From: Gracilaria domingensis | Lineage: Eukaryota > Rhodophyta > Florideophyceae > Gracilariales > Gracilariaceae | NCBI GenBank assembly: GCA_022539475.1 | Contig: VCMS01000257.1 | Location: 1 to 38,104, forward strand | Direction of reading: 5' to 3' | DNA: 38,104 bases | In this document: positions 1 to 11,514 of the stretch, piece after piece | How the letters are laid out: each line of letters opens with the position of its first letter | How positions within the stretch are numbered: position 1 is the first letter of the stretch | Notes under the pieces: model-generated | Database searches by the model: none | Seen by the model: the letters and a program-made list of their open reading frames with translations, nothing else | Told to the model about the DNA's origin: nothing | Translations under genes and position numbers: made by a program

Positions 1-2251
1 CTAATAGCCCCAATCTTCGGCTCACACTGTCAATAAAAAATTGTTCTTTCACAGTGAGGTAAAGTCTTCCGTTCGACGGCATTCGATATCCAAATGTAGC
101 CTCTCTCATGTCATTACCAAGAACCTTAGTCCAATCTTCCGTTGTCGTTCCAAAATTATGAAACTCGCTGGAATTGGTCCTCAAGACACGTTGCCTAACA
201 TCCCCCAGAACATTCTTTAAACACAGAGGTAGCAGTTCTGCAAACTTCTTTGTAAACAGTTTCTGTCTCTGGCCACCCCTTGACACATCCGTACTTAGAA
301 GGCTCACAACCGTCAACACCCAAGCGTCCAAACGTGCGAGCAACAGTATTGTGCCATCTAAAAAGGTGCCCGTATCCTTGTCTTCCACATCATACCCAAT
401 AAACTCCTTCAGCACTTGTACCCCGACACGGTTTCGGAAGAACAAGTCTTGATCTTCCGTCGGCATATCCTCGACATTGTCCGCATTGGAGTACTTTAGA
501 CGAACAAATGGGGCTTTTCTCCACCATGAAGTGTTCGGTACACCATTTTCGTCAAGACGCAGTATGTTCTCCTGCGCTTCCTTCAACTGCATTGTGAGTT
601 CGTCAGCATTCTCTTCTACCAGCTTTGTTCTTCTCCAAATCAGATCGTACCCCAGGAGCAGAAATAGTTTATCCCTCGTATTTCTCTTACGAACGCCCAC
701 GACGTCACTCATGGTCTGCCGCATTCTCTGCCTAAGGCACATATCTGCACAAAGTTCCAGTATACACCTGTCGGTAAGAGATGCTTTTCTAATACCTTCC
801 CAGCTCAACTCCTTCAACTCGCTTTCAACCATTTTCTTCAGCAAAGCATCTGGCCCCCCCTCTACCGACGGTGTGAACATGCCAAAACTGCCCAAGAGCT
901 CCACGGGGTTTTTAGGAACCATGTATGAACCACCTTCCTCCGGCTCAATAAGCCCTTCCCCACTCTCAGTTGCGTCTTCCACCTTCTCGGCACGGTTACC
1001 CCAATTTCGGGTGAGCGACTCACCTTCGAGCCATAGCTCACTTGTTTCTCTCCTTGCCCACGTCAGCATGTTGTGATACACTGCTCGAGCAACCCCTCGA
1101 AACTCGTCGCACACCTCAATTTTATGCTTCTTTCGACCTGTCTGCCCAGGTTCACCAGCACGTGTACTCCTATCTCCCTCCTGTTTCAGTGCCCCTCTTA
1201 GCCCTTCAATGACTAGATCCTTCTCTTCAAGCCTCTTTTTCAAAGCCGTACTCTGCTCTTGGGCGACCTTCACTAGAATTCCCCGAACCATCAAGTCCTC
1301 TTGTAGCGTCTTAACCTTTTCTTTCAAGCAATTCAGTTCATTTAAAAGATCAGTCTGTTCATAGAGGTTGATTTCACACCAGTTGGATATCTTCCGGTAT
1401 TTCCTAGCCTCTTCGGCGACAGGCCCGGTAATGCCGCAGGATTCGGTGTTATTTCGTTATCGGAACTATCCTCATGTGCCCATACCTTAGACACGAGAGG
1501 CTGCAGGCGTTCTGTGTCCACCCTTGGCACGGCTCCGAGCTCCAACTCCCGTGTCTGTCCTCCTCCATGGCATGGTATATCAGATGAATTGGGCCTCGTA
1601 CGAGCTGCAACGGCCCCCGTTCTGGAAAGAGGGGAAGGTCGAGAGTAACTCGTCTATCAGTTGTCTCTCGATTTCTTATTGTCTTTCTCCCTTGTCCGAC
1701 CCATTGCGAGGCATGATACGATTCATAGCGGCCCCAGTTCTAGAAGACAGGGATGGACGTGACGATCTTAATATACTAGGGCTCTCACGACTTCTCGTCA
1801 TTGTCCCTTGTTGTCCAGATCCACTGGGCGGCGTAACCCGCGCCCCAGTAGCTCCGGTCTTCGATATCGGCCGGGGACATGAAGGTTTTGGTGTCATACG
1901 AACCTCTTCAGTTCCAGTTGTCATGCCCTCCTGTCCTGACCCGCTGGGCCGAGTTACCTCATCTTCTTGAGGAGCAGAGACAGATGCACGATTTGCATTA
2001 TCGGCAGTTGACGGCACGACATCGTTCGCTGATCCACGAATTCTTGACGCAATCCCGGAAGACGCTCCGCTGCGAGATGGGCGAGAGAGTCCTGTAGAAG
2101 GACGCCCACTGACTCTCTCCTTCGTCGAGGACGACTTCCGTTTAGGAAGTGCGGTGCTTGTAGCCTGATTCGTATCATCCGATGCTCTTCTCTTCTTCTG
2201 TCCACTCTTGTTCCGCTGCGTACTATTTCGCTTTCTCGGCGTTATACCCAT
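1..2251 (-). pseudogene. Basic repeat-containing coiled-coil protein, left copy, broken
   Basis: This is the left counterpart of the gene at 30794-33188. The start is the ATG at 2251 (protein begins MGITPRKRN), matching the right copy. The N-terminal part is rich in Ser, Arg and Lys, looks disordered and carries nuclear-signal-like basic clusters. It is followed by degenerate repeats containing SGSGQ and SRTGA. A single-base loss relative to the other arm ends the first frame at 1676. A second frame runs 1545-1342 and also ends at a one-base loss (ACAGACTGA against ACAGACGTGA in the right arm). From there to the window edge the minus strand can be read as the Leu/Glu-rich coiled-coil and C-terminal region. 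The C-terminus lies outside the window. I recognise no family. Confidence 0.6.
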
Positions 2252-2487
2252 GCTGTGGAGATAAACAGGGTAATGAAACGAAATTGTTGGGGAGGGGGGG
2301 GGAGGTGCATGGTTCAGATATTCCGGGAGACTCCGCAGTTCCTGCTTTTTAGGAATTTGAGGTGCCCAATGGGTCGCAAATATCGCCGTTACAGATGAAG
2401 AGCTCCAGTGTACATGTACAACAACGCGTATTGCAGGCAGCTGCAACATCACAAGCATATTTACTTTCTATTCGGTACTGAACTCAT

Positions 2488-5400
2488 CTATTGCTCCAAT
2501 GTCAGAGCCCAGTCCCAGGCGTACTGCTCTCCGTAGTTGAAATACAACTCTTCGCCCCTCTCAATATCTCTTACTGCTCTACAACGAAGTAGAGCATAGT
2601 TAGAAAGGTCTGACTTAAACTGTATCACGGACTTCGCTTCCACCACCTGCACATTGGCACTTCGAGTCCTGTTTGACCGGGGCTCCGATAAATCGGGATC
2701 CCCGCATGATATCCGGCGTCGTTAATGTAGCCCCCGATACAAAAAGGCGCCGGGACAATGTAGACTTCGCTCTCCTTTCTATCCTGAGCCTGTCCTGGTC
2801 TGTTCCTCAGGTGCAGAAACTCCGTACCAGTCACAGTGACCATCATAGAAAACAACTTGTACCGCACTGGAGTTGCTCCGAGACAGCCACTTCCATACGT
2901 TAAGTGTCTTTCCTTCCGGTTCGTCAGATCCGTGTATACCAAAGTTCCATAAAATGACAGATAGTTTCCCCAGCCAATATCTTATGTTCCGTGAACACCC
3001 CCATACCAGCACGGGGATGTCGAATCTTAGAAGATGCTATATGTAAGCGATAGCGATTGGCTTCAACAGTCAACAGCATATGCATATCCATAAGATTCAG
3101 AGCTCCTCGGTACTTCCCCTCCCAAAGATCTACAGTACGCTGTCCACACTTCTCGACAAAGTCCCAGTCCTTCCAGTATCTTCTAGGAACTGAGTAATAT
3201 GTCAGGCATCACTTGGTACTGGGGGTAACCAAATGGAGCCTCCCATTCAAGCCGACCTCGGTCCCGATGTGGAACCCGTTCATAGGTCGTTGAAGCCGCA
3301 TCACCACCTCCTGTTCAACCAGGATGTCATTCTTCCCCCCGCGAATAACTTCGGCCATAAGAGTCGTTAGATGGTGCTTCGCATGGCTGAAACATGGCCT
3401 ATTCTTCTCGCACCCCAAGCCCATGACAAGATCAACCGGTCTTGTGAAGCGACATATCAACTCCTTCATCAACTCCCTCGACTTCTGCTCCGGTCTTATG
3501 TACTGCCCACCTGGTACTGAACTACCTGGCTCATGTACCTTCCATGTCAACCACTCCCCCGCTCTCGGTTTGGGCACCCGGTCAATTACATTCCTGTTAG
3601 CCGGGAAAGTGGAAGGAATGAAATTGTTCTCCTCAAATGGAGTAAGACTGGCTTCCTCCGATGGTCGCAATCCACGCTTCACCCCATGAACGGCGTACTC
3701 CGTTACGGGCTGTATCCCAAACTTCCGTGGATTCCCTCCAACATTACTGCGATCCGGATGAACACCAGTGGATTCGCATCCACTTTAAACGAAGGCATGA
3801 GTTCTGGTTTACCTTCGCTTCCAGCTTCATCTTTCGTACTCGCCGTTTCCGAAAGTATCCTGTGCCACACATGAAACTGTGCCATGGCACAGAATATAAT
3901 GAAGTGCCCACCTGACCGAAGCGCGGAACTTATTAAGTCAGCCGTACGGATCATGTCTTCCTCACTGAAGACATCGTGACCACTATTCCGTTTGTTCCTC
4001 TTCCTTCGAGTGTTAAAGGGAGGGTCTGTTAGGACAAGCTGTGCTCACCCCATAAAATCTCACTCTGATTCACAAACGTTTCGTGTGTGTGCCTCAGGTC
4101 CTTCATGTCACAGTTGTACGCTACAAAGTGTGACTTTCTCATCCCCTTCCACACTTGTCCATATTCATTCGAAGGAGACTGGATATCCCCTTCATGGGCG
4201 GCTCAATACCAGTCTTTTGGATGTTGTAACCGGCAACCCGAGATTCATGCTCCGCAAGATTCACCGGCTTCTCGAACTCGTCGCTATCGGAGCTCACGAG
4301 GTTCATATACTCTCGACGAGGTGGGGGTGGGGCAGACTTGGTCGAAGAAGGTTCGGCATTACCGGAAGTTTTAGGGGTTTTCGTCAGTTCAATATCAGGT
4401 TTCGCGTGAATGCCGACATGGAACCCTGCCGCATGACGCATATCCTGTATCGGTTTCCATAGCAACTCCGAAAACTTCTGAAATCGAGCAGGCAACTCAC
4501 CGGAGTCAGAGCTAGATACGGTATCCATCCGTATCTCCGAAAACTCTATCCAGTTCCTCATCTGATCAACCCGTAAGCTATAGAGGCTATCGTGGGTGCA
4601 TATGGTTTCGAGGTCTGTCAAAAACTCCTTAGCCAGTATTCGCAGGTTTGTATCGCATTCATCACTCAAGGTCTCCACCGATCCACTAGTACTGCTCTGT
4701 GGCACATCCTTGTGTTGAATCGAGTACTCTGGCTCGGCGGGGCATAACCAGACTCCCGTGTCTCTAGCGCTGTATACTTCAACGTCTGCATATTCATGTA
4801 AATGTATGGTTTCACCATGTGCTGAACGTTCGTGTATCCAAGATGAGCCGCAAAACAACTCCATGCCCATACGACCTCACTGATAGCGAATCCCAGTCGA
4901 TCACAGTTGTCTTTGGAGAACGACGTAAAAGTGGGTATGTACACAGATGGTGCATGGTTCACTTTTCGTTTCTTTTTCGGTTGTTTCTTCTTCATCATTC
5001 GGATGTTGTCGTTCTCTCCCATTATGTGGCCGAGGTATGATAAGTATATAACGACCTCAAATGGGTTCACAGCTGTTGGTGGGATGAACACTGTCGTCTT
5101 CAGAACCTGCTTTCTCCTGGTCATGAAATAACCAACCAGGCATCGCACCGGTAGGTATATACCCATATCCATAGAGAGAAGGAAAAAATCGCGCAGTCTC
5201 TGGTCCTCATCCCCGTCCTTCTTGTCAAGAAGCTTCGTTACAAGATATCGTTGTTCCACAGGTTTGTTATTCACAACACTCTTTCGCAGTGTTGCAGTGT
5301 CAAGTTCTGCAGGTTCTTGGAGTTAGTGGCCTCCTCAAACATCTTCCTTGCCTCCGGAATATCTTATAGTTCTCGGCGCAGAACTCTATTAACCCTCTAA

Positions 5401-5550
5401 ACCCCACGTCCCGTGGCCGATCAGGCCTCCATCGCTGTTTGCCAAAGCATCGCGAAGAACCAAGAAAAGTCTGACATATGCATGGAACGCCGGAGGCGGA
5501 GCACTCATGTCGATAGGATGTATCTCCTCTCCATCATCGGTGGAATCCAT
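2488..5550 (-). pseudogene. DNA methyltransferase-SET fusion, left copy, decayed
   Basis: Left counterpart of the intact gene at 27423-30560, with the same start (ATG at 5550) and stop (2488-2490). The reading is broken by several one-base indels seen by comparison with the right arm, for example near 5290, 5360, 4710 and 4155. Only pieces stay open: 5274-4666, 4870-4139, 3954-3703, 3682-3209 and 3012-2625. At about 3418 an in-frame loss of about 63 bases removes the SAM-binding motif I region (DIFAGTFSTG and following residues in the right copy). Even if it were read through, the product could not be an active methyltransferase. The SET part survives in fragments near 3012-2490. This copy is non-functional. 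Confidence 0.9.
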
Positions 5551-6374
5551 CGCTTCAGCGCAAACAACGGATGCGAGCCTTTAAATGGCGACTTACGCTG
5601 GGCACCCCCGCTTTCGGCAGCTCCTCCCAGCGCACTGCCAGTCTCGTCCGTGTCCGTGTCCGCTCGGTGCGATAGCGTCGCGTGTCGGCCACGTCGCGAT
5701 TCGGAGCTATTGCAAAGGTCGCGTATTGGCTAAACGTCGCGGATCAAGTGGGTGCGAAGCGCTAGTTTTCTCCAGTTTGATATATGTGCACGGCGTGTGC
5801 AGCAAATCACTGCCGGAAGAGCCGGGAGGAGTGTTTGGGAGGTCTCCGGAGGGTGCCAGAATGTGGCCAGAACGTGCCCGCGGGCGGGGGGGTCGGTCGT
5901 GTTAGGGTAGGTACCCTAACACGACCGACCCCCCCCGCCCGCGGGCACGTTCTTGCCACATTCCGGCGCCTTCCCGGGACCTCCCAAAACACACCGCCCC
6001 GTAGTGATTTCGCTACACCCGGCCGCCGGTACGTTGGCGCCGCTGTCCACGTGTATTTGCGGCAGTAGGCTGTACATGGAAGCGAATGAGTGTACTCTTG
6101 ACTACTATGCAAAGCATTTGAAGATCACGATTAGACAGCGCGACCATTGCTCGCGTGAGTCATCATTGCGCGAACTCCACGACTCTAAAGCGTACAATCA
6201 GCGTGCGAGCGGCCACGGACAGGACACGTACGAGACTGGCAGTGCGCTGGGAGGAGCTGCCGAAAGCGGGGGTGCCCAGCGTAAGTCGCCATTTAAAAGG
6301 CTCGCATCCGTTCTTGTATCGTCCAGAGCGAGCGTATTGTTGATATACACCGTTCACTGCAATAGCTGTTCAAT
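5551..6374. promoter_or_regulatory. Palindromic divergent promoter region, left copy
   Basis: This 0.8-kb region separates the start sites of the methyltransferase-SET and ParB-dioxygenase genes. It is itself an imperfect inverted repeat. A block beginning AAATGGCGACTTACGCTGGG at 5584 recurs in reverse complement ending near 6299, so both genes face the same promoter-proximal sequence with a TTTAAA TATA-like box (about 5580 and 6292-6297). At the centre (about 5870-5952) is a G/C-rich palindrome with arms of about 40 bases whose heart reads TTAGGGTAGGTACCCTAA. Relative to the right arm this copy has one central palindrome instead of two and is about 120 bases shorter. The symmetry is visible directly; promoter function is inferred from position. 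Confidence 0.72.
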
Positions 6375-9300
6375 AGGAAGCCAACTCGTGTTCGAAAGCG
6401 TACGCAAAGCGTGACTCCTCGCACTCGGCGGAGCACTCGATTATTGCAAGGTGGAATGCGGGTTTCTCTGCAGATGGATATTGAGAATGAAGGAAAGGTG
6501 ATAGTCGGGGAAGCGTTGTTGCATGGAATTGGAAGTGTTCTACGCCGCGAGTTGCACGGGAAGCAATTGGACCCAGGTCTTGTGGTGGTTCATAATATTC
6601 TCATCAGTCGAAGCGGTCAGACGTTCTACCCTTACCGGGCGGAGGGCCTGGATCTTCCACAATATATCCAGGATCTCCGGACGGCCGCTCCTTGGGATGA
6701 GAAAATGATGGAACCGGTGGCAGCCAGCATTCCGGCGTCCAAGCGAGGAACGGTGAGCGCTATGAGTGAGGTGATGACGCCGACAAGCCGCACGGAGCCA
6801 ATTCGAAGTTCATCAACACCGAGAGGTAGCGCATCAATAGAACCTCCGCGGGCAGGTCCGTCGTCTGTTACGAGCGGTCCATGGAGACGAGAGCATCCCC
6901 AGCTACGAAGCGGACAGGTCAAACAAAGTCTACCTCCGCTACGGAGCCCACTGCGTCGAAAAGGGCATCTCCTGCGATGAATCAGACCGTCGACACAAGG
7001 GGATCTTCTGCGTCGAAACAGACGGTTCAGCAGGGGACGGCTGTGCAAGAGGAGGAAGATGAGATCATGAAAGGTCCCCTTCCAGACGCGGATGCGCAAT
7101 CCGCACAAGGAGCTGGTCCATCTGTACCCCAAACTGCACCAGAAACTGCGGAGCAGCAGGACGATGACGTTGTGCTTCTGTCGCAAGAATGGCACGTTCA
7201 AGTGTTTCTGGCGAGCGGTCTGGAACACAAGGGACACCTACTCGGAGCAAGACGTACAGACGAATTCGTCAGAAGGTACCAAAGGTGAACCTCAATCACT
7301 ACCGGATGGTTGTTGTTACTGTTGAAATCACTCTGGTGGACACTCCGCCCAATTTACTCCGTGGAGTAAGTAAACGCCACGTTGAAGCCCTTGTGAAGAG
7401 TATGGAGGAGCGGGGGATATTGCAGTCCATGGGTTCTCCAGTGGTGGCCTTACAAGATGCTACTACGGGAGAGAGGATACTGACAAGGGACGCCTAACGA
7501 AGAAGTGCTTCATTGTAGATGGTTTGCATCGTCTGAAAGCTATACAATATTTGGCAGCGACTGGTGCACAGAAGTGGAAGCGATTAGCCAAGTTTTGGCG
7601 TTTCAATCTGCTGATACGAAGAGATGGGAGGCCCATTGGGATGAAGGAATTGTTATGTGTTGCTTCGTACCTCAATGAGTCGACGAGTACCATGCGAAGG
7701 ATGATGTTTGCAGACAAGATACACTCTATAGTTAGTGTGGTGCCATTCTAATTGAAGATGTTGAGGGGGTGACGCCGGCAGACGTGGATCCTGCAGAAGT
7801 GACAGAAGTGTTGAAGGAGAGCCAACTGATTGGGACTGTGCAAGAGCGTCAGTATCTGAGATATGCCAATGTCGCCCTGCAACTCATGTCTCGTGAGGGA
7901 ATGCTGGCCCATTTCGAGGAAATATGTGAGACTGTGAGTGACATAGGTCTCACACATCTGTCCCATACGCCGCTATATGTTTTGGATGCCGAGAAGTTTT
8001 TCTTCATTCTTGATTGTCTTCAGATGTTTCTATTGAAGGGCAAGTCGACGAAGACAAAGCAATGGAAAAGCTTTGAGGAGGTTCGAGGTTTCTTTTATGA
8101 TAGAGCAGTGTCTCTGTTCCGCGCGGCTCGAGCAGTGAGGAATGAACTGAACGAGGAAGAGTCGATGGAAGTGTTCCTGAAACGCGAAGTCAGTCTTTCT
8201 GCTCCATCGCATGAAGATGACGTTGAAGACCCAGACAACATCGCAGCTGTGAATCAGTTCCTTTTGGGACAAGTTGTGAACTTCAACACATTGCCGCGTG
8301 TTCGGAGCAGGACGAACTCAATTAGAACTGCCGCTACTTCCGTTCAGAATCGATTGCGGACGATGCTCAAGGTAATTCCGCCCCCCGCACCAGTGAAGCA
8401 GTCTGTGACGAAGAGAAGGACTCCCGCTGCTGCTGCTGCAACATCTGCCAGTGAAGAAGGGAAGCCGCGAAGAAGTGCACGAGAACGGGCGCAGGTGAGT
8501 TATAGGGAAATTGAGCACGGCCGAAATCGAGGTGCCATAGAAGTTCTGGATAGCTCTGAAGAAGAACAGCGGGCTCCGCCGAGGAAGAAACAGAGAAAGA
8601 CTTTCACACAACAGATGAGATCTACTCTGAACAGCATGACACCGGATGACCTGATGTCTCAACTAAATGAACATGTGCTGAGAGGAAGGTCGATGAAGGT
8701 TCAGTTCGTGGCATTGGGAGAGGGAGCGAATGCAGAGAACGCAGGCAGTTCTGAATTTGTGGATGACGATGAGCTTCTTTCTCTGACAGTTCCACGGGTT
8801 GTCACTGTCGAGAAAGATGCTGCGCCAGACGATCAGCAAGAGACAGGTGGGGGGTCATTTGATGACGAGTTACCTACAGCTGTTCCAGAATCTGAGGAGC
8901 ACGGACTTGTTCGAGGAGACCCATATGATGGCCCACCGAACCCATCATGGTGCGGGTATGCCAGGCTGAGACCGCAGGAATGGCAAGGGAAGAACGTAAT
9001 TGAGCACAAGGACCCCTGGCTCAGAGTCATTCACTTACCGAAGGGACATAGGTCGGAGCTGCTAAGTGTCTCGAATCTCAGAGATGTACACCATCTTGTC
9101 TTTTGGCACGCTGCAAGGGCTGAACATCGCCTGCGGGCGGAGACATTTGGTATGCAGTATCCTCGTACTCGACCGACAGGTATGGATGATGAAGAGGCGC
9201 TGTGGGTTGCTGCGAAGGAGCATGACGAATTTGGGCAAATGTTCTTCGCCCGAATGCAAGCTGAGCTAAGGCAGAATGGATATTGCGTGCTCGATGGCTT

Positions 9301-10288
9301 TGCGACGGATAATGGTGTCCCTAAATGGGAGGAGTTGGGAGAAGTTCGGGAGTTCGGAGATGTGTCGGGGAAGTTGGTGGACTTCTTCGAGAATGAGTAT
9401 GGAGCGATGCCGGATATACGGAAAGGAGAGGAGCAGAAGTCGTTTGTTCAAATAATCAACGCTGATGAAGGATGGAAGGACGGTAGCGATGGACCATTTG
9501 AGGGGAGAGTGATGTCGACACGTTGGGGTACGGTGGAGAAGCCGGAGGATAATGAGGAGCTCAGGTGGGTTGTAAGGTCGCGTGCTTTACTTGATGTTCG
9601 AATGGGTACAATTGCTGCGGCTTTGGGACTATGGGACAATGAAAGGGAAGCTGTGAAGATGTACACTCCGAAAACTGGTGGTCGATTTCTGGGGACGACG
9701 AGAAAGTGCAAGCGCCAGACGCTGCACGCCGACTTCAGTTGTCTGGTTACGAAGGAAACAATGAATACTGGCAACCCCGGATACTTTGTAATGGCCTCTG
9801 GGAAAGAGGGCTTTCCTCTCTGGGTGAGCGCTGGAAGCCATCAACTGGTGGGGATGAACAACCAACAGTTGCGAGTGATGTCGGAGGTGTATCCAGCGAA
9901 GAAGATAATCATCCCACCGTACTCTGTATTCGTGGGCCGTGGTGATGTGACACATGCTGGAGCAAGTGGGAAGGACAAGGTGGATAGGCCCGAGTCTATG
10001 GATTTGCTGGTTAGATACCACATGTACATGGTACCAGAGGGCTACGCACTACCTGATGCTGTTCATCGGGTGCGGCATTTCCGACCCACGTTTGTCAATG
10101 GTGACGAGGAGGAGGAGGCGGAGGATGAACTGTTGTCCGATAAGGAGGGTGGGGCGGTTGACATGGACGAAGACCAAGTGGTCGTGGAGATTGGTGTGGA
10201 AGCGGACGCCGGTAGGACCGAAGTGCTCGAGAGTAGTAGTGATGACGATTTGCCAATAATGAGGCTGCGAGCGCCTCGAAGTCGATGA
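6375..10288 (+). pseudogene. ParB-like / 2-oxoglutarate dioxygenase fusion, left copy
   Basis: The start codon is changed to AGG (6375-6377), where the right arm has ATG. One-base losses near 6871, 7182, 7476 and 7741 break the N-terminal half. From 7769 to the stop at 10286-10288 the frame is open (about 839 codons). This open part contains a basic, Ser-rich linker and then a domain with the iron-binding pattern of 2-oxoglutarate/Fe(II) dioxygenases: HAD (residues 653-655), a distal His (729) in GDVTHAG, and an Arg 11 residues later (740) before a strand ending LLVRYHMYM. The tail is acidic. Spacing and order fit the double-stranded beta-helix superfamily, but I cannot choose between TET/JBP-like, PhyH-like and AlkB-like families. 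The dioxygenase half could still be expressed from an internal start (for example the Met codons around residues 40-45), but that is speculative. Confidence 0.82.
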
Positions 10289-10622
10289 GAATGAGATGAT
10301 TAGTAAATTATGAGTGTCTTGCGAGTATTAAGAGAAGTATACTATTGCAAGGCTATACATGAACATAGAAAAGGTGCGGCAGGCTGGTAATTGAACAAAT
10401 GTCAAACGTCTTTGGTCCAGTTGCGTCTAATTGCAACATGCCAAATGCTCGGTATCGTTAACATCATTGGTGGCACCAGTCAATTCGCAATTGAACATGT
10501 AGCGTCCTAACATTTCTGAAACTGCACTTAAGGTTGCTTTTAAGAGAAGTGTGAAACTGAGAAGTCTATACAGTTCCTGTCTATGCGGTACTTGTGGCAG
10601 TATGGTGACTGTATCAGGAAAA
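10289..10622. other. Intergenic, largely unique to the left arm
   Basis: This is the 3' region of the dioxygenase gene and the leader of the HAD-like pseudoenzyme. Bases up to about 10437 fall in the segment deleted from the right arm. I see no repeat, RNA gene or clear promoter element. Confidence 0.5.
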
Positions 10623-11462
10623 ATGGCAGAGGAACAGAGAGACTTGGCGGAAATTTCACCCAATACCTTGTCTAAGTTTATATATGCCAATGGTTACGGT
10701 ATATTAAGTTCCGTTGATGGAACGTTGAGAAGAGAAGGAGAGTCAATTCCAGAAGAAGTTGTGAAGTGTATGAAGTTTATTGACGAACGTGTTGGTTTTG
10801 GACTTGTCACAGGGGGTGATGTGGGCGACGTGGAGGGGAAAATGGAAGGACTCGGAGACTATAAGTTTGGTGTCTCGGCGAATCATGGAGCTTTCCTGCG
10901 TTTCTCTGACGAGAGGGAAATTAAGGCTGCATTCAATGATCACACCCTTGACCATACTGTTGACGGACTACTGTTCCTGGCAAGGGATTTGAATAGGAGG
11001 CATGGTATTGTAAATGATGATGAGAAGGGGTTCGTGGAGACCAGAAGTGATAGTGGACTTCCCAATTTCGTGTACAACAAACTGTGGCAGTGGAAAGAAG
11101 AAGTGGATTCTGCTATTGGGGACCTGTTGCAGAAGATGGATGCGTTTGTTATCTATCCCGGCGATAAAAGTTGCGAAATTGTGGACAAGCGATACACAAA
11201 AGGAAGCGGAGGAGAAAATCTTGTGGATAATGAACCGAGATTTATTGATACGGATGACGTCGTGACGTTCGGAAGTGCTTTGAGCGACGGGCCTTTGCAT
11301 GAGGTAGGCGTGTACGGCGTTCACGTCAAAGAAGATTGTATCCCGGGTGGAGTACACAACCTGTTCGAAAGCGTGGAGGATGTATATTCGACAATTATGC
11401 TGGTGGCTCTGTTGTACGGCTACGAGAAAAAGCAGCACGATAAAAACAACCATGAATCATAA
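10623..11462 (+). CDS. HAD-phosphatase-like protein lacking the nucleophile
   Basis: I chose the ATG at 10623, giving 279 residues, because the product then aligns end to end with the neighbouring paralogue (11515-12387). The fold signature is HAD type IIB, similar in pattern to trehalose-phosphatase-like proteins. At motif I the paralogue has SDIDGTL and this protein has SSVDGTL, so the nucleophilic Asp (position 30) is Ser. Motif II is TGG instead of TGR, and motif IV keeps only one of two acidic residues (SALSDGPL). It is therefore probably a catalytically dead pseudoenzyme that may bind a ligand or partner. It converges on the active-type paralogue with 52 bases between the stops. An upstream in-frame Met at 10602 is possible. 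This copy is intact; the right-arm copy has a stop. Confidence 0.75.
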   Translation: MAEEQRDLAEISPNTLSKFIYANGYGILSSVDGTLRREGESIPEEVVKCMKFIDERVGFGLVTGGDVGDVEGKMEGLGDYKFGVSANHGAFLRFSDEREIKAAFNDHTLDHTVDGLLFLARDLNRRHGIVNDDEKGFVETRSDSGLPNFVYNKLWQWKEEVDSAIGDLLQKMDAFVIYPGDKSCEIVDKRYTKGSGGENLVDNEPRFIDTDDVVTFGSALSDGPLHEVGVYGVHVKEDCIPGGVHNLFESVEDVYSTIMLVALLYGYEKKQHDKNNHES

Positions 11463-11514
11463 AAGGGTATTGAGATATATACGACACTTTTATTACTAAG
11501 ATCTCATATCCAAG

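Noticed and set aside
5784..6112. Short frames through the GC palindrome on both strands (and at 26738-27418)
   Set aside because: They arise from the low-complexity G/C tract and differ in frame between arms. The region is better explained as the divergent promoter.
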